Source of the DNA: a bacterium
Lineage (GTDB): Bacteria > UBP6 > JAFGXH01
NCBI GenBank assembly: GCA_027064085.1
Contig: JAMOQH010000115.1
Location: forward strand, 1 to 8,886
Length of the DNA: 8,886 nucleotides
Direction: 5' to 3'
In this document: positions 5,054-8,886 of the stretch, in pieces
How positions within the stretch are numbered: position 1 is the first letter of the stretch
How the letters are laid out: each line of letters opens with the position of its first letter
Translations under genes and position numbers: made by a program
The notes under the pieces: generated by a model
What the model was told of the DNA's origin: nothing
Seen by the model: only the letters and a program-made list of their open reading frames with translations
Databases searched by the model: none

Positions 5054-5931
5054 TATACTGACCAACTAGATGATATTATTAATATTTCTTCATTTAACTG
5101 TATTATTTTTTTATTTATTATTTGTAATTGATCTTGGGATAATTTTTTTATGTCAATATTAATATTAATTTTAGTGTTAGTATTTTTAATATTGACAATT
5201 GATTTATTTTTATCTTCCTTGGCTAAGTATCTAGTTTTAATATATTTTTCTGCTTCAGAGCGAGATAAATCTTTAACATTATTAAATGCCTCAAACATTT
5301 GCTTTTCATCTTCGAGTTTATTTAATAAAACTAATATATTTATATCCGTATAATTAATATCTTTAATCATTTTAATAATATTTGCAGGTAATTTTAAAAT
5401 ATTTATGAGTTTTGAAACATATCCTTTAGATAGTCCTACATATTCAGCTAATTTATTTTGACTTTCTACTATAGAATTATCAAGAATATTTTTTATAGCA
5501 ATTGCATTTTCAATAGGATGCAAATTTTCTCTCATTAAATTTTCAGTTAGTGATAAAACTGCTAAATCTTTATCATTTAAATCTTTCATTATAATACATT
5601 GTATTTTTTCTTTCCCCATTATTTTAAAAGCTTCATATCGCCTATGTCCTGCAACAATAACATACGATTCATTATTATTAAAGGTAGGGGTTATAACTAT
5701 TGGTTGCATTAAACCATTTTGTTCAATTGAGGAAATTAATTCATTTAGAGATTGTATATTAATATCTATTCTTGGTTGATAAGGATTACTTTGTAAATTT
5801 TTTAAAGGAATTTCAACAATATTTTTTGTAGAAACTTCTTCTGGAATAGATTTAATTCGTTTTATTAGAGGAGAGGATTCCGCAATTGTTTTACTCATTT
5901 CTGAAGTAATTCTATTTCTTTTTTTTGCCAT
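5053..5931 (-). CDS. parB: ParB partition protein (292 aa)
   Basis: ParB binds parS, loads as a CTP-dependent clamp and connects DNA to ParA. All expected parts are visible: a basic N-terminal tail (residues 1-30) of the kind that stimulates ParA ATPase; NPYQPR (49-54); GHRRYEA (95-101), the Arg-rich CTP-binding motif; TENLMREN (129-136), corresponding to the usual TENLQRE; a helix-turn-helix at about 158-182 (LAEYVGLSKGYVSKLINIL); and an Asn/Ile/Lys-rich linker followed by a helical C-terminal dimerisation segment. The start ATG 5931 has an AGG ribosome-binding site 8 nt upstream and overlaps the parA stop by 20 bp. It overlaps rep by one base at TAATG. Its likely site is the palindrome at 6715-6734. 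The gene is AT-rich like the rest of the cassette. Confidence 0.92.
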   Translation of the reverse strand: MAKKRNRITSEMSKTIAESSPLIKRIKSIPEEVSTKNIVEIPLKNLQSNPYQPRIDINIQSLNELISSIEQNGLMQPIVITPTFNNNESYVIVAGHRRYEAFKIMGKEKIQCIIMKDLNDKDLAVLSLTENLMRENLHPIENAIAIKNILDNSIVESQNKLAEYVGLSKGYVSKLINILKLPANIIKMIKDINYTDINILVLLNKLEDEKQMFEAFNNVKDLSRSEAEKYIKTRYLAKEDKNKSIVNIKNTNTKININIDIKKLSQDQLQIINKKIIQLNEEILIISSSWSV

Positions 5932-6607
5932 TTTTTAAACCTGCCTTTTTTTCTATTTCTTTTATTAAAGTTGTTATTTCATTACTAGATTTACTTTTTT
6001 TGTCTAATTCTTTTACACTAAAACCATACCCTATTGAGTGCTTATAATCAGATCTAAATCTAATTACTGTATCAAAAAGTTTAAAGTGTTTGATGTCATT
6101 TATAAAATCAACAATATCAGTAAAATCTTTAAGTTTAGGATCTATTTTATTTAATAATACATTCACTTTAACAATTTCTCCCTTAATAACAGAGAGTTCT
6201 TCTAATATTGTTTTAAATTTTTGAAGACCAAATATTTCCATATAATCAGATGATACAGGTGTAATAACAAAATCACTTGCAATAATTGCCAATCTATTAA
6301 GATCAGCATCATAGCCACCAGAATCAATAATTACCAAAGTATCATCCTCAACAGAATTTATAAATTCTTCTAGTCGTGAACGTTCATCATCAGTAAATCT
6401 TATAATTTTTAGAGGAGAATGACCATATTCCATTCTTAATCTATTTGTCATAGTAACAGATTCTTGATTATCTAAATCTACAAAAATAAATTTTTTATAT
6501 CCATATTTTTTGTATTTTTTTCGAAGTTCAACTGCTAAATTCCAGGCTAATGTACTCTTTCCAGTACCGCCTTTTTGATGTGCCAACGTTATGATATTAG
6601 TTTGCAA
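5912..6607 (-). CDS. parA: ParA partition ATPase (231 aa)
   Basis: ParA is a Walker-type ATPase that moves ParB-bound plasmids over the nucleoid. Seen in the sequence: deviant Walker A KGGTGKS (12-18) with signature lysine K12; Walker A' VDLDNQES (43-50), where most ParAs have DxDPQ; and Walker B LVIID (91-95). The protein is short and lacks the N-terminal HTH of type Ia ParA, so it is of the small type Ib class, which normally does not repress its own operon. The start is TTG at 6607, placing M-Q-T-N-I-I nine residues before the P-loop region; AGGAG 5 nt upstream fixes it. It is the first gene of the parA-parB-rep operon, with a TATAAT box on the minus strand at 6663-6658. The C-terminus ends in a run of lysines (KNGKKKK). 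Confidence 0.93.
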   Translation of the reverse strand: MQTNIITLAHQKGGTGKSTLAWNLAVELRKKYKKYGYKKFIFVDLDNQESVTMTNRLRMEYGHSPLKIIRFTDDERSRLEEFINSVEDDTLVIIDSGGYDADLNRLAIIASDFVITPVSSDYMEIFGLQKFKTILEELSVIKGEIVKVNVLLNKIDPKLKDFTDIVDFINDIKHFKLFDTVIRFRSDYKHSIGYGFSVKELDKKSKSSNEITTLIKEIEKKAGLKNGKKKK

Positions 6608-6648
6608 ATTTTCTCCTAATGAGGTAATAACATTAATTTAATTTTAAA

Positions 6649-6669
6649 AATTGTATAATTATATCAATT
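6649..6669 (-). promoter_or_regulatory. parA operon promoter within a near-perfect inverted repeat
   Basis: The 21-bp segment reads AATTG, then the perfect palindrome TATAATTATA, an extra T, and CAATT, so it is an inverted repeat apart from one base. It contains TATAAT on the minus strand (6663-6658), giving a leader of about 44 nt before the parA TTG. The symmetry suggests an operator overlapping the promoter, but AT-rich palindromes also arise by chance. Confidence 0.4.
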
Positions 6670-6714
6670 TAAAATAAAAATATGAATATTTAATAAGTAA
6701 AATCTTTAAATATA

Positions 6715-6734
6715 GTGTTTCACATGTGAAACAC
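6715..6734. promoter_or_regulatory. parS: parS-like centromere palindrome with two extra central bases
   Basis: GTGTTTCACATGTGAAACAC is a perfect 20-bp palindrome. It contains both halves of the known ParB site TGTTNCAC/GTGAAACA, but they are separated by AT, making an 18-bp core instead of the canonical 16 bp. It lies between divergent parA and the helicase gene, 22 bp before the helicase ATG, and close to a possible TATAGT box at 6711-6716, so ParB bound here could also repress the helicase. Only one copy was noticed in the window. Confidence 0.8.
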
Positions 6735-6755
6735 CTAGCAAAATAAAGAGGAAAA

Positions 6756-7976
6756 ATGCAAGAACTAACCTATGATACAAATATAGAAGCAACAATAATT
6801 TCAAGTTTAATATATTCCCCAGCATTACTTGATAAATATATAGAGAAAATCAACAAAAAACTTTTCTTTTTACCCTTACATTTAAAAATTATTGAAGTAA
6901 TACTAAAATTGCACCAATCCGAAAAAATTATTGATGAAGAAATTATTCGTAATAAAATTGGCAAGGAATATGAAAATGAGCTCATTTACATAATTTCTAA
7001 AAATCCTATAAACTATTTAGAAGACTATATTGAAATTCTTCAGGATTACTCTATTAAGAGAGATATGCAATCTCTTGCCTTTAATATAACTAAATCTCTT
7101 CAATCAAATACATCTGGTTTGGAATTACAGGCAAAAGTAAACACCTTAACAGAAGCTATGTCATCTTCTTCTCAAGTGGAACTTTTGGAGATTAATAATA
7201 TAGAAAATATTGAAGATAAAGAGGTTGAATTTATTTGTAAATCTTGGCTTCCTATTCCTATTAGGACAGTATCTTTAGTTACTGCTCCTGGTGGAACTGG
7301 TAAAAGTTGGTTTGTTTTGCAATTAGCAATAAGAGCTATTCAAGAAGCTACTATTAAAAAAGCATTTCTATGGTTAAGTGAAGATCCTAAAGAAATTAGT
7401 AAAAATAGATTTAATAAAGTTTTTGACAAAGTACTTAAACTTACAGATAATTCTATAAAGAGTAAAATAGATATTAGTGACTCCCCTACTATCCAGTTTC
7501 TTTATGATGATCAAAGAAGAGTAGAGGTTTCCCCACTACTCTCTCATTTTAAAGCAAAACTTCAGGAGTATGATTTAATAGTATTAGATCCTTTAATAGC
7601 TTTTTATGGTACTGATGAAAATAATAACTCAAGCGCAAGAAGATTTATGCAACTTTTTACTGATTGGGCCAATAAAGAGAATAAAACTATTATTTTTATT
7701 CATCACTCCACTAAAAATACTACTCAAAGTAGAGGTGCATCAGCATTTGTAGATGCAGTAAGAACTGTTTATGAACTTGATAAGATAAAAGATAAAGAGG
7801 GCAATGTTCAAGAATCCAATAAAAGAGTTGTAAAACTTACTAAAGATAATTATGGAATATCTCATATATTAGAAAGCTTTAGTGTGGAGAGAGAATTGTT
7901 TCCAAGAGTAGTCAAATTTGAAGAGACATCTTATAATACTGATATGCCATCATTTGGAATACCAAATGATTTTTAA
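6756..7976 (+). CDS. replicative helicase: DnaB-like N-terminal domain joined to a RepA-like hexameric ATPase (406 aa)
   Basis: Residues 1-115 look like the DnaB helicase N-terminal domain (NIEATIISSLIY near the start, then a helical bundle), the part of DnaB that interacts with primase. The rest is a RecA-fold ATPase of the AAA_25/RepA type: Walker A APGGTGKS (177-184), a catalytic-region Glu in WLSEDP (206-211), Walker B LIVLD (274-278), IIFIHHSTK (312-320), and SRGASAFVDAVR (325-336) with candidate arginine-finger residues. RepA of IncQ plasmids has this ATPase without the DnaB domain. The probable role is the plasmid's own replication helicase at oriV, unwinding DNA and bringing in host DnaG; no plasmid primase is present. 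ATG 6756 has AGAGG 4 nt upstream. It is divergent from parA, with the parS-like site in its leader. A DNA-repair or phage helicase is a less likely alternative. Confidence 0.8.
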   Translation: MQELTYDTNIEATIISSLIYSPALLDKYIEKINKKLFFLPLHLKIIEVILKLHQSEKIIDEEIIRNKIGKEYENELIYIISKNPINYLEDYIEILQDYSIKRDMQSLAFNITKSLQSNTSGLELQAKVNTLTEAMSSSSQVELLEINNIENIEDKEVEFICKSWLPIPIRTVSLVTAPGGTGKSWFVLQLAIRAIQEATIKKAFLWLSEDPKEISKNRFNKVFDKVLKLTDNSIKSKIDISDSPTIQFLYDDQRRVEVSPLLSHFKAKLQEYDLIVLDPLIAFYGTDENNNSSARRFMQLFTDWANKENKTIIFIHHSTKNTTQSRGASAFVDAVRTVYELDKIKDKEGNVQESNKRVVKLTKDNYGISHILESFSVERELFPRVVKFEETSYNTDMPSFGIPNDF

Positions 7977-7979
7977 AAT

Positions 7980-8007
7980 AATAAAAATAGTTAAATCAAT
8001 TTTTATT
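7980..8007 (+). terminator. weak A/T-only hairpin after the helicase gene
   Basis: AATAAAAAT (7980-7988) pairs with ATTTTTATT (7999-8007) around a 10-nt loop, just after the helicase stop. There are no G-C pairs and no T-run after it, so it would be a weak terminator. The rest of 8008-8091 shows no gene or clear site. Confidence 0.25.
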
Positions 8008-8091
8008 AAACGTAAATGGGGAGAAAATCCGAGATTATAAAATAAGAAGCTTTTAAATAAGAGTAGATAAAACATTAAGTTATAAAAGGTG

Positions 8092-8139
8092 TTAAAATAG
8101 TTTGTTTTTTAAAGAAAAATATAAAACGAACTATTTTAA
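8092..8139. repeat. inverted repeat of iteron-like words at the right edge of the cassette
   Basis: Arms 8092-8107 and 8124-8139 are 16 nt each and complementary at 15 of 16 positions, with a 16-nt AT-rich loop. The right arm AAACGAACTATTTTAA differs at one position from the right arm of the 2531-2569 repeat and shares AAACGAA and TTTAA with the iterons. It stands between the convergent helicase and NUDIX genes, 11 bp beyond the NUDIX stop, so it might also act as a two-way terminator. Confidence 0.6.
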
Positions 8140-8149
8140 TAGTAGATAA

Positions 8150-8593
8150 TTAAATAGATAGAGTAGGGTGATATTTTTTTAAATAGTCTTTTATAATAGT
8201 GCTATGATCAAATACAAGCTTTTTTAACTCTTTTTGCAGGTCCTCTAAAATAAATACCTTTGCCTCTTTTGCATCATCTGCTCCAAGAGGTGTACCATAA
8301 GCCTTACAAACATAGACTACAGAAGCTGTATGAAATCTTATATCTCTTTTGGGGTCAGAATATACTCCAAGGAGTGATTGAATAGTAACATCTAAAGATA
8401 TTTCCTCTTTCATTTCTCTTATAACTGCTTGTTCAACACTCTCTCCAATATTTACAAATCCACCAGGAAGTGCAAGACCAATAGGGGGATATTTTCTTTG
8501 TATTAAAACAATGCCTAGAAGCTTCTCAGTGTTATTATATATTTCAACTATACCATCTGTTGCAAGATAGGGTGTTTTTGGTGTGAATGCCAT
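8150..8593 (-). CDS. NUDIX hydrolase, probably ADP-ribose pyrophosphatase type (147 aa)
   Basis: NUDIX enzymes cleave nucleoside diphosphates linked to another group, using Mg2+ held by the NUDIX-box glutamates. The box is at residues 45-67: G45, E51, R59-E60, E63-E64, preceded by the typical LPGG (42-45). The usual Gly before the last hydrophobic residue is Ser66, a tolerated change. The following VYSDPKRDIRFHTASVVY (about 77-94) resembles the DPxRDPR-H motif of small ADP-ribose pyrophosphatases, so ADP-ribose hydrolysis to AMP and ribose-5-phosphate is the best guess; substrate cannot be fixed from sequence. Length is normal and complete. ATG 8593 has AAAGG 8 nt upstream. Its base composition is less AT-rich than the neighbouring plasmid-type genes, and it is convergent with the helicase gene, so it is probably part of the flanking DNA. 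Confidence 0.88.
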   Translation of the reverse strand: MAFTPKTPYLATDGIVEIYNNTEKLLGIVLIQRKYPPIGLALPGGFVNIGESVEQAVIREMKEEISLDVTIQSLLGVYSDPKRDIRFHTASVVYVCKAYGTPLGADDAKEAKVFILEDLQKELKKLVFDHSTIIKDYLKKYHPTLSI

Positions 8594-8730
8594 TTATATG
8601 CCTTTATATCGTATATTTAAAGTTGTTTGGTATTTTTATCATAAATTTAACTAATTTATATCTTTGCTTTGTTTTTATAAGTTAATGTTGGTTCTTCAAT
8701 CTTTTCAAATTCATAATCCACATAATACCT

Positions 8731-8886
8731 CTATTTTTGAAATGGTAATTTTGACATAATTATTTCATGTTGATTCACATATTGCCTGCAGTCTTTACCA
8801 CCAAGTTTCTGACAGGTTTGTTGCCAAAGTATAGAATGCCCATTATTTTCATTAGAATTTTTATGAAGAGCAAAGAGCAGGGCATG
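8731..8886 (-). CDS. C-terminal 51 codons of an unrecognised protein, cut by the window edge
   Basis: The minus-strand frame open at the right edge runs 51 codons to TAG at 8733-8731. It reads like true coding sequence (HALLFALHKNSNENN, then WQQTCQKLGGKDCRQYV, ending LPFQK), with two cysteines seven residues apart and no hydrophobic helix, so a soluble protein. The frame stays open after the TAG for 24 more codons, to TAA at 8658-8656. It is upstream of the NUDIX gene in the same direction, with 62-137 bp between them. No family is recognised, and because the start is missing, coding status rests on frame and composition. Confidence 0.5.
   Translation of the reverse strand, partial: HALLFALHKNSNENNGHSILWQQTCQKLGGKDCRQYVNQHEIIMSKLPFQK

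Larger units (their letters stand above)
2531..8139. mobile_element. plasmid-type replication/partition cassette, possibly an integrated plasmid
   Basis: The stretch holds a rep gene, parA, parB, a parS-like palindrome, an iteron array and a replicative helicase, which together are the backbone of a low-copy theta-type plasmid. It is visibly more AT-rich than the DNA on either side. It is bracketed by related inverted repeats at 2531-2569 and 8092-8139, whose right arms agree at 15 of 16 positions (AAACGAACTACTTTAA against AAACGAACTATTTTAA). This is compatible with a plasmid integrated at the 3' end of the HsdS-like gene. No integrase, relaxase or transposase is visible, so excision would need a host or distant recombinase. 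The alternative is that the whole window belongs to a larger plasmid. The limits given are the repeat borders and are tentative. Confidence 0.4.

Noticed and set aside
5054-5065. TTG at 5065 as the start of rep (adding four residues)
   Set aside because: The ATG at 5053 forms a TAATG coupling junction with parB, whereas the TTG has no better ribosome-binding site.
1-8886. tRNA, rRNA, insertion sequence, relaxase or integrase genes
   Set aside because: No cloverleaf, rRNA segment, DDE/serine/tyrosine recombinase motif or relaxase motif was seen on either strand.

Overview
The window is AT-rich DNA. Two things suggest a member of the Campylobacterota (Sulfurimonas, Sulfurovum or Arcobacter-like): its promoters are of the extended -10 type (TGTATAAT, no clear -35), and the protein flavour fits. 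This is inference; there is no rRNA or other taxonomic marker. Genes are closely packed, and TTG starts are used for at least two of them (parA and the HsdS-like gene).

Left region (1 to about 2570). Four genes on the minus strand form a probable operon of unrecognised proteins: an acidic cytoplasmic protein, a three-helix membrane protein overlapping it by 26 bp, a small N-terminally anchored protein, and the first 21 codons of another membrane or secreted protein running off the left edge. Facing the other way are a small secreted protein and an orphan protein resembling the target-recognition part of a type I restriction specificity subunit (HsdS). A perfect TGTAACA/TGTTACA inverted repeat lies in the divergent promoter region.

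Middle region (about 2530 to 8140). This is a plasmid-type replication and partition cassette, visibly more AT-rich than its flanks. parA, parB and a winged-helix replication initiator form a tight minus-strand operon (20-bp overlap, then a TAATG junction), a layout like alphaproteobacterial repABC. Downstream of rep lie an 18-nt direct repeat, a long hairpin and nine iterons (core CGAAGTCATTTAA, the last five spaced 21-22 bp): the likely oriV. Divergent from parA is a replicative helicase joining a DnaB-like N-terminal domain to a RepA-like ATPase. Between them sits a perfect 20-bp palindrome that matches both parS half-sites but with two extra central bases. The cassette also carries a small HTH protein, a four-helix membrane protein and two very short candidate ORFs. 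It could work as follows: Rep binds the iterons and opens the AT-rich DNA, the helicase is loaded, its N-terminal domain may recruit host primase, and ParAB with the palindrome segregates copies.

Edges of the cassette. Imperfect inverted repeats built from the same 16-nt word family as the iterons occur at 2531-2569 (the very 3' end of the HsdS-like gene) and at 8092-8139. They could be attachment sites of a plasmid integrated in a chromosome, extra Rep sites, or hairpin terminators. No integrase, relaxase or transposase is visible.

Right region (8150-8886). A NUDIX hydrolase on the minus strand is preceded by the 3' end of an unrecognised gene whose frame continues past its stop codon for another 24 codons.
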